Source of the DNA: Mercurialis annua
Lineage: Eukaryota; Streptophyta; Magnoliopsida; Malpighiales; Euphorbiaceae
Direction of reading: 5' to 3'
Length of the DNA stretch: 64,000 bases
Assembly (NCBI RefSeq): GCF_937616625.2
Contig: NC_065577.1
Coordinates: forward strand, 40,515,001 to 40,579,000
Shown: positions 1 to 11,481 of the stretch, piece after piece
How the letters are laid out: each line of letters begins with the position of its first letter
Numbering within the stretch: position 1 is the first letter of the stretch
Translations under genes and position numbers: made by a program
The notes under the pieces: model-generated
What the model was told of the DNA's origin: nothing
What the model saw: only the letters and a program-made list of their open reading frames with translations
The model's database searches: none

Positions 1-2884
1 TTTTTCCACGTACTGTTGCCCATCCTTTATGGTTTTATTAATTGGGCTATTCATTAATTGGGCTAATTCTTATTTAGTCTTGGCCATAATTGTGCGTGAT
101 TCAATATTAGAAAATTTATCAACATCTGCTCTTTCATTCAATTTTTCAGCAGCACGCAACTTAGTTATTTCCATATTTTTAGGTCTTTTTAATACCGATT
201 TAAACCCTAATTCATACAACATATTCTTTAAACCCTAGCCGTCATTATACCCTGGAATCTCCTGAAGAAAACGTAGTAAATCCTCTTCAAAAATCTGCCG
301 TTCAGTAAGTTTCCTTAGGCTTGAATATTTCAGTTTTGCTTAATATCGACACCTTAGTTCGTAAGTGATAACTCTCTCGTTTTAGCTCCAAATTTCGTTC
401 CGTTTGATTCCTGAGATTGTAGACTCAGCCATCTACAAGTCCGAGCTTAGTTTTCACACAACGGTACGTTATCTTTCTCGTAATTGCTGTAACCGTTGCC
501 GCGTTTATGAAATTCTGTTTTTGAGTTTTAAATCGACCTCTTGGGATTTCAATTCGTTTGGCAGCCGTTCGGAGGTCGAAATCAATTCCGTTCATTCCCC
601 GTGAAAGTAGACTCACGCCTCTACGTTTCAACAATTTCCTCTTGTCAAACGGTACGTAAACGAACCCGTATCAATCGTCGCCGTTTTACCGCTTTTAATA
701 GTTCTTAACTGTGAGTGTTAATTGGTTGTTGCCGATGGGTTTTTACTCTTTGATCTTGATAATTTGGATACTCTATTGACTATAATTCCTTGGTTACGGG
801 TTGTTAATCATTAAGCCTTAACTTGTGATTGTCGTCGTCGTCTCTTAGTGTTTATGTGTTATTGATTTTCGATGGTTTTAAAGTTATTATCAATCGTTTC
901 TTTTAGTTCGGCTCCTATCTTTTTTGCGATGGCATGATTGAGGTGATGTTCTTCATTGCTTGATTTTGTATTCTTGGTGGTTATTTGTTAACTGGGTTGA
1001 TTTTGGAAGCTTTGAATTCATGATTGTTTGATATTGAAGTTTCTGGGTTGTGTGTTGAAAATGGCGGGATAGTGTTTGAATTAAAGAAGAAGGAGAAAGT
1101 GATAAGTTAGTTCCAGTGGCTTTCTTAGCATTCATAATCATATTTTGTTGGGTTATTAATATTAGAAGATATGATTAAATTTTGAATTGTTGGTTATGAG
1201 AGGTTGGTGGGTTTCGTATCTGCTACAATGAAATTGTTTTGTTTCAAATGATTGCAAATGGTGGCTAAAAGGCAAGAATGATCCTTAAGTGATTTTGTTT
1301 TAAACCTATTGATTCTTTAAGTTAAATATTATCTATGGGTTATTTGATTTTGATTTTGATTTTAACTTGGGGATTTCATTTTAAATAGAAAGTTTTGATA
1401 ATATTTTTAAAATCTAAAAATAATATCTGGTTCATTTATAATTAAATTAATAATAATTATTATTAATATAAATGACAAAATGGATATTATTATTTCGAGA
1501 TTTTGGCTTAGAGTTCCAATTTGATTAAATTTTTAATTTTGCTTTTAATTGTTTATTAAATTATTTTAGTAAAGTAAATTGCCGGTAATATTTAATTACT
1601 TGAGTTTCAAGCTATTGAGTTCTATTTTGATATTAATTAATATTTTATTTAATATTAATTATAAACTGTGGTTTATAAACTCTGGAATATTAGTTGGGTC
1701 GGTTTGGATTTGGGTCACCGACATGTGGGTTTAGCTTGGTAGTTTTGAAAAACTCGGCTAACCCACTATTTGAGGAATTGATTTTATTTATCAATTAAGT
1801 ATTATTTTAATAATATTTTCGGATTGGATTTAAGTGCGAACTCAATAGTCTTGAATTAATTTACGGCATTACAATTTATTTGAGAATTGTGTTTCTCTGT
1901 GATTTATCTGGTTATTAATTGTGCTAGTCCTATGTGGTGTCTAGTGATCTTAGAGTTAGGGGTCGTACGGATTTTAACCTATTTATTATTTTAGACCCGT
2001 CGACTGCTCGAGTTTCGGAGTCTACGAAGGGTTAGCTGTTTGCCAAGATCACGTGGATAAGCAAGCAGTGAGTTTGTAGTGTTATTTACCGCTTTATTAA
2101 GTACCGCATCGTATTTTAATATTATAAATGTTTGTGAACTGTTTTTACGGATTATGGAACTGGATTGAAACGGGCTACTCGATAGGCTTGTATCGAGACT
2201 GTGTGCACCGGTAAGTACTCTGGGAAACGGCAGACTAAAGTCTTGCTTACGCTGGTATATTTATATGACGAGGATTTGTTCCCGTCCACTCTGGGTCTAT
2301 CGGTATGCTATGTCATACTTACGCTGGGATCTTTTCAATACTGTTTTCCATAATCATACTATATTAGTATAAACTGTTTTGATTTAAGGGTTTTAAACTT
2401 AATAAATGTAAATAGTATTGCGAACTCATCTCAGTAGATCTGACCCCGTTGTTTTCCCAAATTTTTCCCAGGTTTATGATTTGAAAGGTGGTCCACTCCG
2501 ATTCTTTTGATTCCTCGGAAGTTTTATTGTTATTAAACTAGTTTCTGTTTTCAAACTCTTAGACCGCAGTAGAACTAGTTTATATATTACGTTTGTTATT
2601 ACATTGAGATTGTCGATTAGACCGATTATTTATTATTAGCATGTTTACACTGGAATATTTTATTATTATATTTAAGGCATGCTGTGGAATATTTCAGATA
2701 CTTAAATTATTTATATTAGAACTGTAATATAAAGTGCTAGACCTAGGTTGGAGTCTCGATTGCCCCGAGCAGTTTTCTGCAGGTTTAAATGGTTAATTGA
2801 TTTCCGCAAGGCTTGCTACGGGTTTTGGTACAACCATACCCATACCCTAGCGCCGGTAACGATTCATGAAATTGGGTCGTGACA
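1..2884 (+). mobile_element. Probable Ty3/gypsy LTR (solo or 3' LTR; left edge unclear or outside the window)
   Basis: No long reading frame occurs here. The right edge, a run ending TTGGGTCGTGACA at about 2884, is what I recall from the 3' ends of long LTRs of plant Tekay/Del-type chromoviruses. The preceding 700 bases have the mixed composition of such LTRs rather than ordinary AT-rich intergenic DNA. No primer-binding site follows 2884, so this is not a 5' LTR on the plus strand. It is either a solo LTR or the 3' LTR of an element lying to the left. I could not fix the left border, and no second copy is present to define it. Family assignment is from memory of the terminus only. Confidence 0.42.
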
Positions 2885-3202
2885 GAGAGTTAATTAAAAA
2901 ATATAAAATAACGATTTTACGTCAGAAAAATCGGAAAAATTGTTGCGGAATGTTGATACTCGTTATCCGACGAATTGTAATCGTTATCCGTCATTTTAAT
3001 CGACGTATTCAAATGTGATTGAGATTTGTTTTTAAAAGAAAGGATAAAAAAGTATTTTTAGGGGCGGTGCAAGTATTTAGGGAAGGCGAATAGTACAACT
3101 TTTTTTATCAGAGATATGATGAGTATGATATAGCAAAGGGGGCTAAACAAGCAATTAGAAAATCTAGAATATGTCAATTATTATTTTTTGTTGTTCTTTA
3201 TA

Positions 3203-3538
3203 GGCTTAACCCATCTAAAGGCCCTTGTACTTTACACTTTTTTTTTGTAGGTCCTCATACTTCATTTTTATATTATCTGATCCTTCTACTTATCTATTTT
3301 TGATTTTCAGGTCCTTTTTGAGTTTTTTCCAGTTCCTCTACTTACAAATGTTTTTTCCTCTAGTCCCTATACTTACAATTTTTTTTTCCTCCAGTCACAC
3401 AAAATGACTGGAAAAAACTCAAAAAGGACCTGAAAAATATAAATAGGTAAGTAGAGGGATCAGATAATACGAAAATGAAGTATAAGGATCCATGGGAAAA
3501 AAAGTGTAATGTATAGGGGCCTCTAGATAGGTTTGGCC
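3203..3538. mobile_element. Mutator-like MITE (foldback) with 9-bp target-site duplication
   Basis: The two halves are long inverted repeats. The left arm starts GGCTTAACCCATCTAAAGG and the right arm, reverse complemented, starts GGCCAAACCTATCTAGAGG; pairing continues for more than 100 bases, including the 'aggtcctttttgag' segment. The element is flanked by an exact 9-base direct repeat, TTCTTTATA, at 3194-3202 and 3539-3547. A 9-base target duplication with long inverted repeats and no coding capacity is typical of Mutator-like MITEs. The superfamily is inferred from duplication length. Confidence 0.85.
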
Positions 3539-3547
3539 TTCTTTATA

Positions 3548-4518
3548 TACAACCTACCAAACCAAAAAATTTCAGTTAAATTTTATATTTTGTGATTACA
3601 AACACCGCTATAAAAATTGAAAATTTTAGTTATAATTAATTCAATTCGAACCGAACAATGCAATTTATACCATAAACTAACGAGACAAAATTATGGCTAA
3701 AGTTACGATAAAAAGATATCATTATTAGAGTTTAGGTATTTCAAATTTCATATTTTAATGTTTGAATTTTATTTTTCTCTATCAGCAATTTAATTTTTAA
3801 AAAATATATCCAATGTTTGTATCAAATTTCCAATTTCCGACGGATGCAATTTAGCTAGCACATCAATCGCCAAAAATGGCTAAGTACACTTATTTAATAT
3901 TTTTAAAAAACTAAACCACTGATATCTATAAAATTAAAATATATATATCAAAATAGAAGATTTAAAAAAGTTCAGACACTATTAATATAATTTATCTTTT
4001 AAAATTTAAATTCAAACAAGATGAGAAAAACTCTAAATTACAAAAAGAATATTCCCAACAGAACTTCTACATATTCCTCCTTCCAAACACTCCCTTTCCT
4101 TTCAACTCTAGTAACCTAAAATCAAATCAACCAATTAGATTGCAAAGCTTCTAGTCAAAGTCAATAAGCCAGCCGACTTATTTTTAAAGTACAACAAATC
4201 AACGACTAAGATTACTTCAAGAATTGGTAACCCTATGTATGTAATATACACAGCATAATTCCACTAAAACGATGCCGTTTAATCTTTGCTTTCTCCTTAA
4301 GCACACAGATTCATAAACAGCTCAAATTTTTTTAAAAAATAGACTAATTTTTGAATAATTCTCCAAAAAGGATAAGGATTTGTAAGTGGGTATTTGTTGG
4401 TTCATCAATTAGTCAAATAAAGTTTGTTTCTTTATAAGAATAAAAAAATTTAAATTTGTTTAAATGATTCAATTTTGAAGCAAATTTTTTTGAAGAAAAA
4501 ATAAAATTTTAGAGAGAG
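3548..4518. other. AT-rich intergenic DNA upstream of the carrier gene
   Basis: No supported coding sequence or repeat was seen. The last few hundred bases before 4519 should hold the promoter and 5' untranslated region of the carrier gene. A purine-rich GAGAGAGA run sits immediately before the ATG. No convincing TATA box was chosen. The stretch 2885-3202 likewise shows nothing beyond AT-rich sequence. Confidence 0.5.
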
Positions 4519-7500
4519 ATGCAGACAGAGGCAAGAGTAGGAGTGGTGTTACAGCAAAAACAGCAATTTAAACAGTCACAGATCGGAACTGTTTCTCAGT
4601 TACTGGCCGGTGGCATTGCCGGTGCTCTGAGTAAGACTTGTACTGCTCCCCTTGCTCGGCTGACTATTCTTTTTCAGGTTTGTTTTTTTTAAAAGACTTT
4701 CCATTTATGCCCTTTTCAGTTATTTAAATGAATGTTTTTGCTAGCTAAGTTAAGTTTTGGGTTGATTGGTGTAGTTTTGGTGGTGTTAGGTTGTTATAGT
4801 GTTGGTGTTAATTGGGGTTTGTTTTGATTGTTTGTTTTTTTATGTAGTTTGGTTTGATTTGTGTGAAAGGTTTTGTCTTTGGTTGTGTTTTTTGGTTACC
4901 TAATGCTAGGTAGCACGGACATGGATATGGGAAACGGCGAAACAATGTTGTTTTAAGGTTTTCTATGTTAATAATTGAAATTCCGTGTCGGAAACGCCAA
5001 ATTTCTGACATGTTTCCGAAACGGTGCACGTTGGTTGAATGAAGTGTCCGTGCTACCAGTTAGATTCAGGAGATTATTGATGGTTTTGTGTCTTGTTTAT
5101 AAGACCATTTGAAACAAGTTCACTCCTTATTTGAGTAGAAGTGGCGATATATTTTGTATTTCTACCTATTTTGTTTCTTTGTTTTGCAGATGGCCATATG
5201 CTAATTCCTGAATGCATAGCTTTTGCAGGAGTTGGCTATGGATGAATATGAATGAATCCAAACTCGCACAAGAAATTCTTGCATTTTTATGCTTAACGTT
5301 ACGTTTTGCTGAGTCACATGCATTTCTATGCTGAAGTTCTTCTATGGATAGAAGAACTCTTCTGATACAATGCATTTGTTTCCATTTATTTTATGTATGA
5401 ATTTATCCTTATAGGTGCAAGGCATGCACTCTGATGTTGCAACATTAAAGAAAGCTAGCATATGGCATGAGGCTTCTCGAATAATTAGAGAGGAAGGATT
5501 TAGAGCGTTCTGGAAGGGGAATCTTGTCACCATTGCTCATAGGCTGCCTTACTCATCTGTCAACTTTTATGCATACGAGCATTATAAAAAGGTCTGTCAT
5601 CAAATTGCATGGATGAAAATTGACATGCAGTTTACTTGAATTGATTATTAATATAGAATCCATATGTTTTTTAAATGCCTGAATTGTGTTTTTTGATGTG
5701 ATGAATTCTTTTCAGTTGTTGCATACAATACCTGGCCTGGAAAGTCATAGGGTAAACATGGGTGGGAATGTCGTTGTCCATTTCGTAGGTGGTGGTTTGG
5801 CAGGAATAACAGCAGCATCTACTACATATCCGTTGGATCTCGTACGAACACGTCTTGCTGCTCAGGTAAATTCTTTCTAAACAACCATTTTATGAACATC
5901 CCTGTATTGATTATCAGGTATATTTAGGTTGCTATCTTGTCCATTGGCATATTTGGGGAAAAGTTACCACTAGTTTTTTTTTCACATTAGAGGAAACTCT
6001 TTCGCCCTTACTCCTATACATGAGCAGCTCCTGAGCTTAAATAATGTTCTGTTAAATGGGCAGTTATGATGGGAAAAAAACTTATTGCTGCCACTGCCAC
6101 TGAGCCTTGGTTTGGAGGTTTTTTGGAGTTTTTGCATGCCCACAATTCAGTGAACTTGATTGTTCACTGCTTAGTAATTTTTAAGGGTCTTTCTATTGGT
6201 TTAAAACTAACGATTAAATACACGAGAGCCGAAGTCTAGCAGATTTTGATCACACTAGGTCCTAACGAGGTGTACATCATCTCACAAACCCCTAAAACAA
6301 GATTTTTAGAGGTTACTGTTTTTTCACTTTTTTGCCGGCTGGTTTATTCCAAGCACAAACTATGACAGATTTTACTGTGTATTTATTTTATATGATGGAT
6401 TTTTCGTTAGTGTTGCTTTTTAACAGGGTTGCGCTTACTTCATACTTTGTAACAAATTATCTGCTTCTTTTTTATGATAGAACTACTTTTGTTGTTTTTT
6501 ACTTTCCCAACGGGATTCTGATGGAAAATGCTATATTACCAAATGGACTTAGTTATGTTCAGGCGCTGCGTATATTTTGTTTCGCCATTCCGAGCTTCCA
6601 GTTCTCGCTATCAATCATTTATGGCGTGCTCTTTGCTTCTTTTTAACTGCTTGTTTCCTACTCCACAGACAAATGTGATCTACTACAAAGGTATTTTTCA
6701 TGCATTACAAACGATAACCACGGAGGAGGGTGTTTTTGGGCTCTACAAGGGTCTTGGAGCCACACTCCTGGTATATTTCTATGGTTAGGTTTAGTATCTA
6801 TTCTATACTATTCACGCTATGGTGGATTTTTATAAAGTTCAATTTGATATGAATGCAGGGTGTTGGACCCAATATAGCTATCGGCTTTTCAGTGTATGAG
6901 ACGCTACGATCTTTTTGGCAATCACACAGGTAATTACTACACGAGTTGGTTTGATGTAGTATCGTATTCTTAGACCTTCTCAAAGTGCTGTGCCTACATC
7001 CTTGTTTCAGCTGTAATCTTTTAGTTTTCTACTTCATTTCAGGCCACATGATTCTCCTGTCGCGATGAGTTTGGCTTGTGGAAGTTTGTCCGGCATTGCA
7101 TCGTCAACAGGTGGGTAACCTAAAACATTCTAAGCTGAATAATTATCACAAATTTTGAGCTAGAGATTGCTCTTTAACTGTCACCTTATAAATGCGTAGC
7201 TGTCTTTACTTTGTCTTTTTGTCATATCAATTCTGCTTGTATGTTCCCGTGAGACAACAACATGAGATGTTAAGACAGTAGCACACTCGACAAAGAACTT
7301 CACTGGCTCTATATAAATTAGCAGATAACAGTGTTTGGTTTGGTGAAAAAATATTCTTCTTAAAAGTTAACGCATAATCAAATAGTTAATTCTTCTAGCT
7401 GTTTATTATGCTTTTGATGCAGAGAAGCAGGGTGTCGTCCAAGCTCTGTATTAAGTTTCTAACCAGACAGGACCCTAGAGCAGAGACCAGACAGGAGTTA

Positions 7501-8588
7501 TTTATATCATGCATTTGGCAATTTTAGTAAGAAAATCAAGGAGAAAATTACTTTATTATCTATTTAAGAATCTTTCTTTCACGTTAAATAACCTAATGTC
7601 TACAACATATTCTTTAACTCGTCTCCCAAGCATTGCAGTTGTTTCTATAATAGGTGGTACTACTATCAGGTGAACTATTACAATTCTCCCAGTTGTCAGA
7701 TGTGAGAGGCGTCCTCTTTGGTGAGGTACGCTTCTCAATTGGGTTTCCTTTGGTAGTTGCATCATGGATATTGGAATCCTTCAGACAATGCAGTTGTTGA
7801 AGGTGCTATCCATTTGATTCAATCAGATGGGGCCGGTTCACTGCCCCCTTTCTAATTTATCAACGACTTCAGCTGTTTTAAAATGAAAAAACGTGAAAAA
7901 ACCGTTAATATTGAACTTTCTTTTTCATTTAAACTAGCTTTCAATCCTAGTTGAGTATAATGTTCCGTGTTAAAAATAATACAACTCTAAGAATTACGAG
8001 ATATATCTCGACTCCTGGCAGCTGCTATAGGTCCTTTTGGTGAGCTAAAGCTTGGTACGTTAGCTTGTTTTAAGTTGTATATAAGTTATAGTTTTGATAA
8101 TCGTTATTGCCTCTTATTTTTCAATAAGCTGCTAAATGGTAGACTCCGTCATGGTGGCATCTTAGCAACTGATGGTGAACCTGAATTTCATTGTACATTA
8201 TTGTGTTTTCTGACTTATTGCTAATCAGAAATTGCTGGTGCATTTGTATCAACTAGCTCCACATGTCCACATAAATCCAGTGCACTTAAAAACGCATATC
8301 ATTACTTCTGCGTGCAGACTGACATTACTTTTTTTTGCATCTGCAGCTACATTTCCTCTTGACCTTGTGAGGCGAAGAAAGCAATTGGAAGGAGTAGGTG
8401 GACGAGCTCGTGTATACACAACCAGTCTTTTCGGCACATTTAAGTATATAATGCAGACCGAGGGCTTTCGGGGTCTATATAGAGGCATCTTGCCAGAATA
8501 CTACAAAGTAGTTCCCGGTGTAGGCATTTGTTTTATGACCTATGAGACTCTGAAAATATGTTTATCAGATGTTACTGCTAAACTGTAA
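4519..8588 (+). CDS. Mitochondrial substrate carrier family (SLC25-type) protein, seven exons
   Basis: Exons 4519-4677, 5415-5591, 5716-5865, 6669-6770, 6859-6929, 7043-7110 and 8347-8588 join in phase with GT-AG introns to 322 residues, the usual length for this family. The three repeats carry carrier signatures: TAPLAR in repeat 1, YPLDLVRTRL in repeat 2 and FPLDLVRRRK in repeat 3. Each is followed by glycine-rich and aromatic helix motifs such as GFRAFWKGN and GFRGLYRGI. Family members are six-helix transporters, mostly of the inner mitochondrial membrane. It resembles a small Arabidopsis group (At2g37890/At3g53940/At3g55640-like) whose substrate I do not know. The first signature reads P-L-A-R rather than P-x-D/E-x-x-R/K, as in some nucleotide/CoA-type carriers. 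Intron 1 holds a MITE and a block duplicated near 14.6 kb; intron 6 is about 1.2 kb. Confidence 0.93.
4909..5057. mobile_element. Small MITE with 13-bp perfect terminal inverted repeats, in carrier intron 1
   Basis: The element begins GGTAGCACGGACA and ends with the exact reverse complement TGTCCGTGCTACC. A diverged relative lies at 12251-12417 in the intron of the trihelix gene and shares the internal 'ttttctatgtt' and 'tttcgtgtc' segments. No clear target-site duplication was found at either copy, so the superfamily is undecided. Confidence 0.72.
5117..5373 (+). repeat. Duplicated block A inside carrier intron 1 (partner at about 14632-14880)
   Basis: This stretch aligns almost end to end with 14632-14880. 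Shared landmarks include 'gctaattcctgaatgcata', 'ttggctatggatgaat', 'gcacaagaaattcttgca' and 'gaagttcttcta'. The divergence is clearly higher than between recent duplicates. In the partner copy, block A directly abuts a block matching 9110-10450, whereas here the two are 3.7 kb apart with carrier exons 2-7 between them. Confidence 0.75.
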
Positions 8589-9110
8589 TCTGACGTGATG
8601 ATATAATTGACGTGAGGATCTACTGGAGCCTGGAGGAGGCTGGCCTTCAACCGAAACGATCCCAGGGCTGAACAATTTCCCTTTAGTATTATTGATTGTA
8701 CTCCATTTGTTTTCTCATGGTGGTTAAATTTGTAATGCTACTATGAGAGTTATATATTTTAGTGTAGATCAAGAAAAAAAAATTAGAATTATACTCTTCA
8801 CACAAGAAAAAGCAATACCAGTTGTGACCCATGTCTCTTAACACCTGAGTTTTATATATAGAGAGAAGATATTCACTTTCAACTTCAGTGGCAGAGTTAA
8901 AATAATTCAGGTTCACTCTATCCTTTTCATTCTCTAACTCTCGTTTCTGTCATGTTTTTGAACTATCGTCTCTTTTTCCAAACTCTCCTTAAACTTTAAT
9001 TTATATATCAAATGTACTTGAATTCTTATATGATAACTTGGTTATTGTCCCTTGTTTCCGTTAATTTAACGAAAACAGCGCAAGAGGAACATCAAGAACA
9101 ACCAAGTCAT
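8589..9110. other. Carrier 3' flank and intergenic DNA
   Basis: This contains the expected 3' untranslated region of the carrier gene and AT-rich sequence. No further gene or repeat was recognised. Confidence 0.4.
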
Positions 9111-10450
9111 TAAATAAAAGTTAAAAGACAATTGAGGTACGAATAAAAGTTTGGGAATGGTGGGGTAGTTGGTTTAAATTACTCTAAACTTGGCATATAT
9201 TGCCTCCTAAATTCATTATGCATATCAATTTTAATTGCCCTGCATGTTCATCTACTGTTACTTAAAAGAAAAATGAACAAAAGAAATATACTGAGTATTA
9301 TAATTCATGAGGAATTAATAATCTATTTTTATGTTTATTGCCCACTATCTTTATGTTTATTGCCCACTACCCTTTCCTTATTGACTATATATTGAGACGG
9401 AGATCATCGATCAATGCTGGTGTTGCGTTTGAAAATTTGCAGCTGATGCTAAACCCATCATGCTAATTATTTCCAGATTCATATGCTGAGCTTTGCTGAT
9501 GGGCGTTGGCCTTACTAAGTCGATCCCATTATTCTGATGAAGTCCTAATGCCAACGAGATGCCAGTGCTTATACCGGTTTGGTAATGCCTAGCCGAGTTG
9601 TGAAAAGCTACACCCCCTCTGTTCTTGTATCTGCGTAGATATGTCAGCAGGTTCATTTCTTGAGTCTGAACATTATTATTATCTGCCTTCTGATGAAAAC
9701 TGGTCTAGGATAGTTTCTCCATAGGGAAACTAACTGCCTACTTGGGATCGCGAGTACGTGCTTCTGGTGGTACTTGTGCTTGCTGTGAAGCAAGCTTATA
9801 TACTTCTTCCACCTTCGGTTTTCAAATTCTAACTCCCACATTTATAAACCAGTTTGAGACCTACAAAGTTTTTGATCACATGCTATTAAATATTCAAGAA
9901 ATTGATGTGGTTAAATATAGGAGTATGCAAAGAACCCATAAGATCAGCGATACCGACTAGATAAGTTAAGTTGGAACTTTTTTTACTTATAAAATCCAAT
10001 TCGGTTCGAAATATAACAATAAACTTCAGTTAGTGAATAAAAATCTTTACGGATGCAAAAAGTGTTTGAATAACCATGTCTTGAGCACGGTGGCGACATG
10101 ATTAGGCAATCCTGTATGAGATCTCCAAACGGGATGTTGAAGAAAACTGAAATTGAGCGTCGAATTCTGGACTAGGATGCTGCCTTGTTCATCAGCTGCC
10201 CGGAACCGAACGTTTTTGCTACCATCGTCGAAATTTATTCCTTTAAAGTAAAGTTGGTCTAGAAGGGCATTTTTCAAACAACTGAAATGTTTTGAAACAG
10301 TTTTGATAGGATGGCAAATGTAGGGAGCTGCATTTCCAAGACTAGCGACAGATTCAAATGATTCAACAACTGACTGCATTTGCTGGAAATATAATTTGTA
10401 TCTTCTGTATTTAAGAGAGATATCATCAGATTTGGGAAGAAAATTTATTA
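9110..10450. repeat. Duplicated block B, older or damaged copy (partner 14881-16280)
   Basis: The block aligns collinearly with 14881-16280: AT-rich lead ('gacaattga.gtacgaat', 'aacttggcatatattg', 'actaccctttcctt'), then the 3' exons and introns of the BEL1-like gene on the minus strand. It ends just past the exon 2 acceptor region. The copy lacks the small third exon and carries many substitutions. Confidence 0.85.
9411..10436 (-). pseudogene. BEL1-like homeodomain pseudogene fragment
   Basis: The fragment is a partial copy of the gene at 15141-18880. The exon 2 equivalent (to 10047 on the minus strand) still encodes [19 protein letters not shown] and the start of the homeodomain. The exon 4 equivalent encodes VSNWFIN and, after 9656, the C-terminal motif [15 protein letters not shown]. 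Disabling changes: exon 1 is absent; the exon 2 acceptor AG next to YRRYKLYF is lost; the 61-base exon 3 is missing; a TGA replaces the Trp codon after the homeodomain recognition helix (near 9820); and the frame shifts in exon 4. It cannot make a homeodomain protein. Confidence 0.88.
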
Positions 10451-10925
10451 TTATCTGTATTATGCGGAAATTTATTGAGTCTTATGAATCAACATTCTGT
10501 TTCTGTTGTCAAATTCATAAAATTATATGTATTTTAATTTTTTAAAAATTGATTCGATGATTTTCATTTTAAAAAAATCAAAAAATCTGAACTATATGTG
10601 TTTAATACAATTTTCTAAAAATACAATGTCATATTTTTATTTATTCAAGTAATTAAAATGTTAAATATGTAAGAATTTGACCTATATTTACACCCTAATT
10701 TTGGAGATAATTTCTTAAAATAGAGGGGGGGGGGCAATATATAAATAAGAGTTTTTATATGATTTAAATAGTAATTTGTCCTCTCAAGTTATAAGTAGAC
10801 AATTAGTAAATGAATTATCTATTAGTATTTAGATACTCCGATCCATGCCTTACTAACCAACCTCACAGATTTCAGTCCATCTTTTACCGGTAATTTCACC
10901 AATTATATATGATTATTTAAATTAA
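10451..10925. other. AT-rich intergenic DNA
   Basis: No gene or repeat unit was recognised. A run of eight or more G residues occurs near 10722-10734. The right end borders the MITE at 10926. Confidence 0.4.
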
Positions 10926-11322
10926 GAAAATAATTACAAAGACCCCCCATATATGTTATAATTCACGCTTTTGTCTTTTCTATTTGTAAACCAAATTATA
11001 TGGTCCTTTATTTTTATTTGCATCAACAATTTAATCCTTCCATCCATTTTTAGTGTTAGTTAACCGAAATTATTTGGTCTCCCATTTTTATTTATGTCAA
11101 CAATTTTGTCTCTCGCTTTTATTTCTGTTAATGGTTTCGTTCTTTATATTTGAAAATTAATTTACCTTTAAATCCTTTAACCCAGTTGACTAACACCAAA
11201 AACGGACAAAGGAATTAAATTATGACTAAAATAAAAATAAAGGACCACATCGTTCGATTTTTAAATAGAAAAAACTAAAATGTGAATTATGATATATACG
11301 AGGGCTTTAGAGTAACTTTCCC
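10926..11322. mobile_element. Mutator-like MITE (foldback) with 9-bp target-site duplication
   Basis: The arms fold back on each other: the left reads 'tataattcacgcttttgtct' and the right, reverse complemented, 'cataattcacattttagttt', both followed by 'ggtcctttatttttatt'. Exact 9-base direct repeats TTAAATTAA flank the element at 10917-10925 and 11323-11331. It ends about 150 bases upstream of the trihelix start codon, so it may contribute to that promoter. Confidence 0.82.
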
Positions 11323-11481
11323 TTAAATTAATTAGTGAAATAGTGAAGTGGCGAGGCTGGGTCAATTCACCGGAAACGTCGGTCTACCAAACCTCGAAGT
11401 TTTCGCGGCCATAACCACCACCGTCACCATCCACTCACTGTAAAACCACACCAATCTCTCTTCTACCACTACTGAAGAATC

